8,354 nt of DNA from NCBI GenBank assembly GCA_023441905.1, contig JAEZNC010000266.1, positions 1 to 8,354 on the forward strand. The letters run 5' to 3'. Below, one piece after another: positions 1 through 6,215 of this stretch (the stretch's first letter is position 1; the number at the start of each line of letters is the position of its first letter). The stretch comes from Bacillota bacterium. Lineage in GTDB: Bacteria; Bacillota; Clostridia; Christensenellales; SZUA-584. The translations under genes and the position numbers were made by a program. The notes under the pieces were generated by a model. It ran no database searches. It saw only the letters and a list, made by a program, of their open reading frames with translations, and was not told the origin of the DNA.

Positions 1-143
1 CGTATACGATCATAAAGCTGTGGTTTTAGCCTGATTTAATGCAATATGAGCCATAATTTCAAACCCCACTTGCGTTCATATATATTTTGTGTTAAGTATA
101 AACTAAGTGTTGATGTGTAATTAAATAAAGAATCGAGAATCAC

Positions 144-2042
144 ATGTCAAAGTCGATTGGTTGTACCGATGCCCGGGAGCATATGGAATGCAACGCTAAA
201 AGGCCCAAAATCGCGGTGTTTCTCAATGGCATCAGCGATTATTACCAGCATACGATCTGTGACGGCATTGTCACGCAGGCCGAAGAACTCGGATATTCCG
301 TGCTTTTTTTCGCTTCGAGAGTCAGATATTTTGTCAACGAAAACAATGAAGGCGAGCTGAAGCTATTTACCTTGCCCGACATGCACAGCTTCGACGGGAT
401 CATCGTGGCCACCAATACCATCACGTCGGCCGAAACCGTGGAATACATTAGAAAAGCGCTGCCTTCAGAGGGTATACCGGTCGTCAACATCGGCCCCTCC
501 ATTGACGGCTCCTTCAGTGTGGACTCCGTGGATAACGGCTGCATGGAAACATTGATACGGCACTTTATCGCCGACCATCGGTTTACCTCTATCAATTTCA
601 TATCCGGGCCTTTGAGTAACCCGGATGCGAAAGACCGGCTCAGCACATACAAAACAGTGCTCGCGGAATACGGCATAGAATACGACGACAGCCGTGTCTT
701 TATAGGAGATTTCAGCAGGGAAAGTGCCCACGAAGCCATTGCCCGTTTTTTGCAGGACGGCAAAGAACTGCCTCAGGCCATCGTGTGTGCCAATGACAAT
801 ATGGCGCTTGGTGCCTATACCGAACTCATCCGGCGTGGTCTGCGCGTCCCCGAGGACATTGCCTTATCAGGATACGACTGTATTCTCGAGGCAGAGCGCC
901 ATGTGCCGCGTATTACCACAGCCAAACAACCGCTTTTTGAAATGGGCAGGCGCGCCGTTCACGTTATCAACGACGTGAATGCGGGTATTCCTGTAGAAAA
1001 AGAATACAGGTATAACGCGCAGATTGTCATCGCAGGCTCATGCGGCTGCAAAGATGCCGCGTCAATGGCTGAAAGGCAATTCGTGAAGGAGCTTGTACTC
1101 AAAGCAGACGATCAGCGCATTTATGATAATATCAGCACATCCATGATGGAACTGCTGACAGGCACTTACACCATGCAGAGCATTGTCAGTCAGCTCGCAG
1201 ATCTCGCGCGTGTGCTGGACTTCCGGCATTTGTATTTCTGTGTCAATGAAGACAGCCTGCTTAACCATGCGAATCTTTCGGACGGTTACCCGCGCGAGAT
1301 GACGCTGATGTTGGGCATCGTCGATGGTGCCGTGTATACGCGACTGAAGTTTAAGACAAAGGATATTCTGCCCGATCTGAATCAGAGTGCGACAGCACTT
1401 GTTTTTGCACCGCTGTATTTTAAGAAGAATTCATTTGGGTATATTGCGTTTGATTTTAACAATTCCAGCAGTTTTGTTCACGGTATTTGGGTGAAAAATG
1501 TACGTCTCGCACTCGAAAACCTGCGCACTCAGGATGCACTCAAACAATATTCCGATGCGCTCGAAGAAATCAGCCTGCACGATCCTCTGACCGGCGTACT
1601 GAACCGCCGGGGCCTCGAAAAACGCGCAAAAGCGCTGATGAGTGCCGGCGAGCAGGGCATGCCGTTTGTCATCTTCGTGGATCTTGACGGTTTGAAACGC
1701 ATCAACGATACCTATGGCCATGCCGCGGGCGACGAGGCCATACAGGTCGTCGCGGACATATTGCGGCACTGTTCCCGGCCTGATGATATTATTGCGCGCA
1801 TGGGCGGCGATGAATTCGTCTGCGTCGGTCTGGTGCCTGACGAAACAACGCTGTTTTCCATTTTGTTTTCCATGCAATCCTACGGCACGCTGCACAATGA
1901 GCACTCCGCCAAACCGTACGCGGTGAATGCCAGCTACGGCTGGTACATGCAGCAGTGGGAAGAGAATCTCTCTCTGATGCAGATGATCGATAAAGCGGAC
2001 AGCCATTTGTATGAGCAAAAACGCATGCGAAGTCAGCGGTAA
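144..2042 (+). CDS. LacI-type sensor / GGDEF diguanylate cyclase (cytosolic)
   Basis: Predicted to make cyclic di-GMP from two GTP in response to a small ligand. Residues ~22-300 resemble the ligand-binding part of LacI/PurR-type regulators (RPKIAVFLNG start, CANDNMALGAY and DIALSGYD motifs), ending in the GSCGC signature (298-302). No helix-turn-helix precedes it, so it should not bind DNA as LacI does. Residues ~303-470 look like a degenerate GAF-like region followed by a short helical linker. The GGDEF domain spans ~475-630: HDPLTG begins at 479, metal ligand D513, N521 and D530 are present, and GGDEF is intact at 554-558. The product-inhibition I-site RPDD is at 545-548. No membrane segment is visible, so it is probably cytosolic. 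The ATG at 144 has only a weak upstream GAG. M14 (183), with GGGAG at 175-179, is an alternative start just ahead of the sensor fold. No convincing promoter is seen in 1-143. Ligand unknown. Confidence 0.9.
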   Translation: MSKSIGCTDAREHMECNAKRPKIAVFLNGISDYYQHTICDGIVTQAEELGYSVLFFASRVRYFVNENNEGELKLFTLPDMHSFDGIIVATNTITSAETVEYIRKALPSEGIPVVNIGPSIDGSFSVDSVDNGCMETLIRHFIADHRFTSINFISGPLSNPDAKDRLSTYKTVLAEYGIEYDDSRVFIGDFSRESAHEAIARFLQDGKELPQAIVCANDNMALGAYTELIRRGLRVPEDIALSGYDCILEAERHVPRITTAKQPLFEMGRRAVHVINDVNAGIPVEKEYRYNAQIVIAGSCGCKDAASMAERQFVKELVLKADDQRIYDNISTSMMELLTGTYTMQSIVSQLADLARVLDFRHLYFCVNEDSLLNHANLSDGYPREMTLMLGIVDGAVYTRLKFKTKDILPDLNQSATALVFAPLYFKKNSFGYIAFDFNNSSSFVHGIWVKNVRLALENLRTQDALKQYSDALEEISLHDPLTGVLNRRGLEKRAKALMSAGEQGMPFVIFVDLDGLKRINDTYGHAAGDEAIQVVADILRHCSRPDDIIARMGGDEFVCVGLVPDETTLFSILFSMQSYGTLHNEHSAKPYAVNASYGWYMQQWEENLSLMQMIDKADSHLYEQKRMRSQR

Positions 2043-2229
2043 CATCTCAAGTTCAGGCAGTATATTCATCATGGCTATCGAAAGCAACCCTTTTTATCAT
2101 TACCACTCCGCAATGAGACGAACCAGGATCTGAACAGATTCTTATCCACCGCGCAGCCGACATGCTTGGATTGACCAAACGGGGGGGCCTTGGCCTCAAG
2201 GCTGTTCTAAAATCAACACACCGTAAAAT

Positions 2230-2256
2230 AAAAAAACCAGCACCGCTGGCTTTTTT
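2230..2256 (-). terminator. Intrinsic terminator of prfC, possibly bidirectional
   Basis: CCAGC (2237-2241) and GCTGG (2245-2249) form a hairpin around a 3-nt loop. Read on the - strand the arms extend to GCCAGC/GCTGGT with one G-U pair and then A/T pairs, followed by seven Ts (2236-2230). It lies just beyond the prfC stop codon at 2267-2269. On the + strand the same hairpin is followed by C and six Ts (2251-2256), so it may also stop transcripts of the convergent GGDEF gene about 195 nt past its stop. Confidence 0.88.
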
Positions 2257-2266
2257 ATATAATGAT

Positions 2267-3847
2267 TTAAACAGACGGCGGTATTTCAAGAAATACGGCA
2301 TCCTTGTTATTCTCCTCGGCTCTTCGCAGCGTCCACTCATCCTTATAGAGAATCACAGGCCGCTTATGCTGATCCTCCACAACTTTGGCGTTGTCCAAAA
2401 ACCCGAGCATATCGCGCGTGATATGCTTTGCCAGCACCCATCTCGCAAGCGTGTACGGGAGCCGTTCTATGATGATATCCACACCGTATTCATATTTCAT
2501 CCTGTATGTTAATACTTCGAGCTGCAGCACGCCCACAACGCCGACCGTCAGCGTCTCCACCCCCAGATTGGGCTGCTTAAACACCTGAATGGCGCCTTCC
2601 TCGGATATCTGATTGATCCCCTGCAAAAACTGCTTTCTTCTCATGGCATCGGGGGTGCGCACATGGGCAAAATGCTCCGCCGGAAACATAGGAATCCCTT
2701 CAAATTTAAAGGACTCTTTGCTTTCACACAGCGTGTCGCCGATGTTGAGAAGGCCGGTATCGACCACACCGATGATATCTCCCGCAAAGGCTTCCTCTAC
2801 CGTTGTCCTTTCCTGCGCGAAAAACTGCTGCGGCTGCGTCAGCCTCAGCGCTTTGCCGGTTCTCTCGTGAGTCACCTCCATGCCGATCTCAAAGCGTCCG
2901 GAACAAATCCTGATAAACGCGATTCTGTTGCGATGAGCCGGATCCATATTGGCTTGAATTTTGAACACAAAGCCCGAAAACTGTTCACTCTCCGGGTCAA
3001 TAACACCTTTTGTGCTGCCCTTGCCGGCGGGTGAGGGCGCTATGCCCACAAATTCATTGAGGAATTGCTGTACACCGAAATTCGTCATGGCGCTGCCGAA
3101 AAACATCGGCGTCAGTTGGCCGGTCTTCACTTTTTCAATATCGAACTCATCCCCCGCTATGTCCAACAGAGCGATATCGTCACACAGTTTTTTATGAAGC
3201 CTGTCCCCCAGCATATCGCGAAAAGCGCTGTCATCAATCGATGCGCTTTGAGACCGGACAATTTCCTGACCGTGTCCCTCCGCTTCAAAAAGTTCTATAC
3301 GCGATTCCTTGCGATTGAATACGCCTTTGAACAAACCGTCTTCGCCGATCGGCCAATTCATGGGGCAGGACCGTATACCGAGTGTCGTTTCTATCTCGTC
3401 CATCAGTTCAAACGGGTTTTTACAGAACCTGTCCAGCTTGTTGACAAAGGTAAATATGGGGATGCCGCGCATTCTGCAGACATGAAAAAGCTTCTTCGTT
3501 TGAGCCTCGACACCTTTTGCTCCGTCAATAAGCATCACGGCACAATCCGCCGCCGCCAGCGTTCTGTAGGTATCTTCGCTGAAATCCTGATGTCCCGGCG
3601 TGTCCAGAATATTGATGCGGTATCCGTTATAATCAAAATACATCACGCTTGACGTGACGGAAATACCTCTTTGCTTTTCAATCTCCATCCAATCGGATAT
3701 GGCGTGCTTTGCGGCCTTGCGGCCTTTCACGGCGCCAGCCAGCCGGATAGCGCCCCCGTAAAGCAGCAGCTTTTCGGTCAGTGTTGTCTTGCCCGCATCC
3801 GGATGCGATATGATGGCAAAGGTTCTTCGGCGAGAAACCTCATTCAC
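2267..3847 (-). CDS. prfC: Peptide chain release factor 3 (RF3)
   Basis: A translational GTPase of the cytosol that recycles RF1/RF2 from the ribosome after peptide release. At 526 residues it matches the usual RF3 length. The GTPase domain shows P-loop SHPDAGKTT at 14-22 (K20), switch I KQRGISVTSS at 58-67, G3 DTPGHQDFSED at 82-92 and G4 NKLDR at 136-140. The DTPGHQDFSED and DWMEIEKQRGIS stretches separate RF3 from EF-G. Domain II and the RF3 C-terminal domain follow to residue 526. The start is odd. The only in-frame start is GTG at 3847-3845, with no Shine-Dalgarno sequence in front and a slightly short N-terminus (six residues before RRTF). A good ribosome site plus ATG lies 28 nt upstream in another frame (see the leader entry). 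It is transcribed convergently with the GGDEF gene; its likely promoter is at 4034-4062, with a terminator-like hairpin in between. Confidence 0.96.
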   Translation of the reverse strand: MNEVSRRRTFAIISHPDAGKTTLTEKLLLYGGAIRLAGAVKGRKAAKHAISDWMEIEKQRGISVTSSVMYFDYNGYRINILDTPGHQDFSEDTYRTLAAADCAVMLIDGAKGVEAQTKKLFHVCRMRGIPIFTFVNKLDRFCKNPFELMDEIETTLGIRSCPMNWPIGEDGLFKGVFNRKESRIELFEAEGHGQEIVRSQSASIDDSAFRDMLGDRLHKKLCDDIALLDIAGDEFDIEKVKTGQLTPMFFGSAMTNFGVQQFLNEFVGIAPSPAGKGSTKGVIDPESEQFSGFVFKIQANMDPAHRNRIAFIRICSGRFEIGMEVTHERTGKALRLTQPQQFFAQERTTVEEAFAGDIIGVVDTGLLNIGDTLCESKESFKFEGIPMFPAEHFAHVRTPDAMRRKQFLQGINQISEEGAIQVFKQPNLGVETLTVGVVGVLQLEVLTYRMKYEYGVDIIIERLPYTLARWVLAKHITRDMLGFLDNAKVVEDQHKRPVILYKDEWTLRRAEENNKDAVFLEIPPSV

Positions 3848-3887
3848 AATGTCATTATTGGTACCGATATGTCATTCTCCCTTCCGT
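3844..3887 (-). promoter_or_regulatory. prfC translation start region with overlapping mini-ORFs
   Basis: Reading the - strand, GGAAGGGAGA is followed at once by ATG (3875-3873), which opens a six-codon ORF (MTYRYQ) ending in TAA (3857-3855). The last A of this TAA is the first base of a second ATG (3855-3853), which opens a three-codon ORF (MTL) ending in TGA (3846-3844). That TGA overlaps the GTG start of prfC (3847-3845) as GTGA. RF3 translation could therefore depend on stop-and-restart. Alternatively a one-base deletion separates the SD/ATG from the RF3 frame; that frame reads HIGTNNDIV upstream of MNEV after an in-frame TGA at 3874-3872. The sequence alone does not decide between these. 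Confidence 0.5.
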
Positions 3888-3927
3888 GATGCAAAGGCTG
3901 TCTTTTACACACGTCTTCATTTTTTAC

Positions 3928-3957
3928 AAAAAAACAGAAGCTTATCATTGAAGCTTC
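3928..3957 (-). terminator. Terminator-like hairpin in the prfC leader
   Basis: GAAGCTT and AAGCTTC (3937-3943 and 3951-3957) form a perfect 7-bp stem with a 7-nt loop. On the - strand it is followed by TG and seven Ts (3934-3928). It lies between the promoter at 4034-4062 and the prfC start. It could end a small RNA or act as an attenuator. The stem has only two G-C pairs plus an A/T-rich core, so some read-through is plausible. Confidence 0.65.
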
Positions 3958-4028
3958 CCACCCAAAAAGCCAAAATATTCTTTAAAATACGGCACCGGGT
4001 GCCCAACCGCCATTGATATATTCGAACA
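3928..4028 (-). ncRNA. Candidate ~100-nt leader RNA or small RNA upstream of prfC
   Basis: This stretch is bounded by a near-consensus promoter (4034-4062, expected start about 4025-4028) and the terminator hairpin at 3928-3957. Within it the - strand shows a GGCAC/GTGCC hairpin (3991-4003, 3-nt loop) and a weak GTATT/AATAT hairpin next to it. GGCTTT just upstream of the terminator could pair with GAAGCT of the terminator's left arm (two G-U pairs), which would compete with termination. It does not match the T-box, c-di-GMP, SRP or 6S consensus features I know. Either a prfC attenuator leader or an independent small RNA fits. Confidence 0.4.
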
Positions 4029-4033
4029 TGGGT

Positions 4034-4062
4034 ATTATACAAGATGAGCGGGACTGCGTCAA
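4034..4062 (-). promoter_or_regulatory. Sigma-A/sigma-70 promoter reading toward prfC
   Basis: On the - strand there is TTGACG (4062-4057), exactly 17 nt, then TATAAT (4039-4034), an almost perfect housekeeping promoter. Transcription should start about 7 nt past the -10 box, near 4027, about 180 nt ahead of the prfC start codon. I see no better promoter closer to prfC. Confidence 0.8.
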
Positions 4063-4085
4063 ACAGGGAGTGTGCTATACAGGCT

Positions 4086-4125
4086 AAAAATGCGCCCGGC
4101 TCATCTCCGGTCAAGAGCCGGCACA
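4086..4125 (-). terminator. Intrinsic terminator on the - strand, upstream of the prfC promoter
   Basis: CCGGCTC/GAGCCGG form a 7-bp GC-rich stem (- strand arms within 4091-4102 and 4115-4125). After a one-base bulge the stem extends by about four pairs (TGTG with CGCA). It is followed on the - strand by five Ts (4090-4086). There is no T-run on the + strand side. It would insulate the prfC promoter from transcription arriving from the 4130-4800 region. No gene that it clearly terminates was found on that strand. Confidence 0.6.
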
Positions 4126-4205
4126 TGTGGTTTATTCTATTTGTTCTGAAATAAAAAGAAAGTCAATTAACTCATCGTTATAATGCTGATAAGAATCACC
4201 TCATA

Positions 4206-4275
4206 ATCAAATAGTTTGATGTTCAAATTAAACTCATTATGCGCTCTGCTTTTTGCGTGTCAAAATATTTTTGAC
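4206..4275. repeat. Two TCAAA/TTTGA palindromes, possible operator pair
   Basis: ATCAAA-TAG-TTTGAT (4206-4220) is a perfect inverted repeat, directly followed by an extra TCAAA half-site (4223-4227). About 40 bp on, GTCAAAA-TAT-TTTTGAC (4259-4275) is another perfect inverted repeat with 7-bp arms. Both share TCAAA/TTTGA half-sites. They could bind a dimeric regulator, but such sequences also arise easily in AT-rich DNA. Confidence 0.35.
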
Positions 4276-4300
4276 TTCAAAGTATTTGGCGTTACACGCA
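4254..4300. repeat. Nested inverted repeat TGCGTGT...ACACGCA
   Basis: TGCGTGT (4254-4260) and ACACGCA (4294-4300) are perfect 7-bp arms. They enclose most of the inner GTCAAAA/TTTTGAC palindrome, with which the left arm shares its last two bases. The layout could extrude as a cruciform or mark the edge of a small mobile remnant. No target-site duplication was recognised. Confidence 0.35.
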
Positions 4301-4473
4301 GCGTAAGGCCAACCCGCCGCACAGCAGGCAATATCCGCACAACAGAAGCAATTAGCTAACTATTCATGCAATAAATTTGATCTCATCTCATAAAAAGCAT
4401 GGTCTTTTCAACCAGATTTAATTATAATAATAGCGTAATATTAAACTCTTGTATCCGGCCAAATGTTTCTGTA

Positions 4474-4736
4474 CCCGAGTGTATAAACGGGCTGATTCGT
4501 CAGCGCAGCAATGATCCTGTTTAATTAGTCAATATCTTTGATCCTGTTTCTAAATAAGATACATTTATCAATGTCAGTCTTCGATAAAGCCAGAGCCGTT
4601 TCAGTCCACTATCTGGAGGCACCAGATGACTTACCCAAGGATGGCCCTTGAGGTGGAAATTGCGGGTGAGAGTGACCGATTCAAGACATTCCTCTCCCCC
4701 AGTCAACAGTCCCAATCAACCCCTATAGGGTTATTG
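4474..4736 (+). ncRNA. Hairpin-dense block, candidate structured RNA of unknown family
   Basis: Successive inverted repeats on the + strand are: CCCG/CGGG (4474-4491); GCTGA-TTCG-TCAGC (4491-4504, UUCG loop); ATCTGG-AGGCA-CCAGAT (4611-4627); CTTACCC/GGGTGAG (4630-4636 with 4664-4670) enclosing AAGG/CCTT (4637-4649); and CAAT-C-AACCC/GGGTT-ATTG (4713-4736, 5-nt loop CCTAT or equivalent). Five local stems in 260 bp are more than expected by chance in a plain spacer. I do not recognise a known riboswitch, group II intron domain V or TnpB guide RNA. The strand is assumed from the downstream operon, and stems alone cannot fix it. It could also be the relic of a mobile element. Confidence 0.3.
4512..4549. 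repeat. 11-bp direct repeat TGATCCTGTTT
   Basis: Exact copies lie at 4512-4522 and 4539-4549, 27 bp apart. They sit at the left edge of the central hairpins. They may be regulator half-sites or a duplication scar. Nothing else identifies them. Confidence 0.45.
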
Positions 4737-4778
4737 ACGAAGATGGACTCGGCAAGAGGTTTTAGCAATTTGACATGA
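4626..4778 (+). CDS. Possible 50-residue small protein, unrecognised
   Basis: An ATG at 4626 is preceded by GGAGG (4615-4619) at an ideal 6-nt spacing and opens a 50-codon frame ending in TGA at 4776-4778, 49 nt before the transporter start. The product begins MTYPRMALEVEIAGE and is rich in Ser/Thr/Gln, with no membrane segment, signal peptide or known motif. The ribosome site and first two bases of the start codon are buried in the ATCTGG/CCAGAT hairpin (4611-4627), which could limit translation. Other frames here are also open for 26 codons (+, from 4571) and about 60 codons (-, 4715-4521), so the reading frame is not certain. It could be a leader peptide, a decayed gene or chance. Confidence 0.25.
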   Translation: MTYPRMALEVEIAGESDRFKTFLSPSQQSQSTPIGLLTKMDSARGFSNLT

Positions 4779-4798
4779 ATCGACACTTTAATTCATTC
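4770..4798 (+). promoter_or_regulatory. Possible operon promoter with inverted repeat
   Basis: A perfect -35 box TTGACA (4770-4775) lies ahead of the transporter gene, but the -10 position at 17-nt spacing is a poor TCATTC (4793-4798). ATGAAT (4775-4780) and ATTCAT (4791-4796) form a 6-bp inverted repeat with a 10-nt spacer across this site. A weak -10 with an overlapping palindrome would fit a regulator-controlled promoter, but the evidence is thin. Confidence 0.3.
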
Positions 4799-4827
4799 AC
4801 AATCTTATGAATACGGTGGAGGATGCC

Positions 4828-6210
4828 ATGAAAGAGACAAAAGGAATCGGCAATTTAAGGCTTTGGGGGCTCGTCTGGGGCCTCGGGCTTGCGGGCCAGC
4901 TATGCTGGAACATCGAAAACCAGTGGTTCAACACATTTATCTACGCAAAAATCGCCAAAGACTCGAACATCGTCACGCTGATGGTCATTACAAGCGCACT
5001 CGTCACAACTTTTGCCACGTTCTTCTTCGGGACATTGTCGGACCGCAGAGGGACAAGGCGAAAATTCATCTCAATCGGCTATATCGTCTGGGGTCTGTTT
5101 ACCATCGCTTTTGGCTTAACCGAGTTTATCAGCACCGGTGCCGTGGGTACCGTCAGCAAAACGAGCCTGCTCGCAGCCGTGCTCGTGATTCTCGCAGACG
5201 ACATCATGAGCTTCTTTGGGTCTATGGGCAACGATTCGGGCTATAACGCCTGGACAAACGACATGACAACGGATAAGAACCGAGGACAGATCGGCGGGGC
5301 GCTGGCCACACAGCCTGTGATTGGCACCATCGTGGGCACCGTTGTGGGCGGTATGCTGATCGGCAGCGACGACAACTATCAGCGTCTGTTCTGGGTGATG
5401 GGTGCTTTCGTAATCGCAATGGGCGTGCTGTCGCTGCTGCTGCTCAAAGATGCCCCCGGCCTCAAGCCATACAAGGACGGGTCGTTCTGGCACCAGTTCG
5501 GCAAGGTTTTTAATTTCAAAAGCTTCTTCTCCCATAAGGAGCTTGTGCTCGTCTGCGCCGCCACAGCGCTGTTTTTTATCGCGTTTAACGTCTACTTCGT
5601 TCAAATGGGCAACTGGATGATCTATTATATGGGCTTTTCTGCCGATACCATGGGGCTTATTCAAGGGCTTGGCCTGATTGCGGCCATGCTGCTTGCGATT
5701 CCGGCGGCCCGCTTTATCAACCGTAACAAAACACCGTATGTGGCCGCAGCCGCGGTTGTGATCAACATGATCGGCCTTTGGGTGCTTTACGGATTTGTGA
5801 AGCCGGGCACGGTGGATACGCAAAGCATATTCTCGGCTGCGAATCTGCCGCTTTTTCTCGCGATATTCATGGCGGGCGCGGGATATATACTCATCATGCA
5901 GTCGATGACCATGTGGGTCAAACAGCTGTATCCGGCAGAAAGCCGCGGCCAGTTTGAAGGCATTCGCGTGATGTTTTTCACGCTGATTCCTATGATTATC
6001 GGCACAAGCATCGGAAACGCCGTTATAAAAAACGGCGCGGGTACAGTGGTGAATGATTACGGCATCACGGAGAACATTCCCACGGAAGCCATGTATCTCT
6101 GGGCGGCTTTGCTCGTTTTGCTGACCTTTGTCCCGCTGTATTTTGCGGGCAGGCACTATGAGAGGCGGGTCCAGCAAAAAGAAAAGATGCCAGAGAGAAA
6201 GGAGGTATAA
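4828..6210 (+). CDS. MFS sugar transporter (12 membrane segments)
   Basis: An integral membrane carrier of the major facilitator superfamily, probably a cation-coupled sugar or glycoside importer. About 12 hydrophobic segments can be followed through 460 residues. The cytoplasmic loop between segments 2 and 3 holds the MFS signature GTLSDRRGTRRK (68-79, counted from this start). The N-terminal GQ..WN.ENQWFNTF stretch and the NDSGYNAW motif resemble sugar carriers of the GPH/SLC45-like kind more than drug exporters. I chose ATG 4828 because GGAGG (4818-4822) sits 5 nt ahead. An in-frame ATG at 4807 would add seven residues but has no ribosome site. It is the first gene of the operon; its stop is 5 nt before the DUF2804 start. 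The substrate cannot be read from the sequence, and the GH2 neighbour suggests a glycoside or oligosaccharide. Confidence 0.9.
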   Translation: MKETKGIGNLRLWGLVWGLGLAGQLCWNIENQWFNTFIYAKIAKDSNIVTLMVITSALVTTFATFFFGTLSDRRGTRRKFISIGYIVWGLFTIAFGLTEFISTGAVGTVSKTSLLAAVLVILADDIMSFFGSMGNDSGYNAWTNDMTTDKNRGQIGGALATQPVIGTIVGTVVGGMLIGSDDNYQRLFWVMGAFVIAMGVLSLLLLKDAPGLKPYKDGSFWHQFGKVFNFKSFFSHKELVLVCAATALFFIAFNVYFVQMGNWMIYYMGFSADTMGLIQGLGLIAAMLLAIPAARFINRNKTPYVAAAAVVINMIGLWVLYGFVKPGTVDTQSIFSAANLPLFLAIFMAGAGYILIMQSMTMWVKQLYPAESRGQFEGIRVMFFTLIPMIIGTSIGNAVIKNGAGTVVNDYGITENIPTEAMYLWAALLVLLTFVPLYFAGRHYERRVQQKEKMPERKEV

Positions 6211-6215
6211 GAATC

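Larger units (their letters stand above)
4127..4473. other. AT-rich intergenic stretch without a recognised gene
   Basis: About 350 bp with no convincing coding frame. It holds the palindromes listed separately and two isolated -10 boxes on the + strand: TATAAT at 4179-4184 and TATAAT at 4423-4428, both without a good -35 at normal spacing. On the - strand TTGACT (4165-4160) and TAGAAT have a 21-nt spacing, too long for a typical promoter. The composition is AT-richer than the flanking genes. Confidence 0.5.

Noticed and set aside
1..143. Possible promoter TTGCGT (70-75) with TATAAA (97-102)
   Set aside because: The spacing of 21 nt is too long and no alternative pair fits, so it was not listed as a feature.
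1431..2087. 218-codon open frame opposite the GGDEF domain
   Set aside because: Antisense shadow of a clearly conserved domain.
2181..2202. Run of seven Gs followed by a GCCTT/AAGGC hairpin
   Set aside because: No T tract follows, so it is not a convincing terminator of the GGDEF gene; possibly incidental.
3928..4028. T-box, 6S or c-di-GMP riboswitch in the prfC leader
   Set aside because: GGGTGGGAAG only loosely recalls the T-box TGGNACC core; the ends do not pair as in 6S, and no GEMM motif is seen.
3982..4029. 15-codon ORF (MFEYINGGWAPGAVF) in the prfC leader
   Set aside because: Its ATG lies at or before the predicted transcription start, so it would have no ribosome site; probably chance.
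3917..4126. 69-codon open frame on the - strand upstream of prfC
   Set aside because: It runs through a terminator, a near-consensus promoter and a second terminator-like hairpin, and the product resembles nothing known.
4521..4715. About 60-codon open frame on the - strand
   Set aside because: It starts with TTG, has no ribosome site and overlaps hairpins and a better-supported + strand frame; no recognisable family. A decayed transposase was considered, but no motif supports it.
5116..6177. 353-codon open frame opposite the MFS gene
   Set aside because: Antisense shadow rich in His/Arg/Gln, typical of the reverse of a hydrophobic membrane protein.
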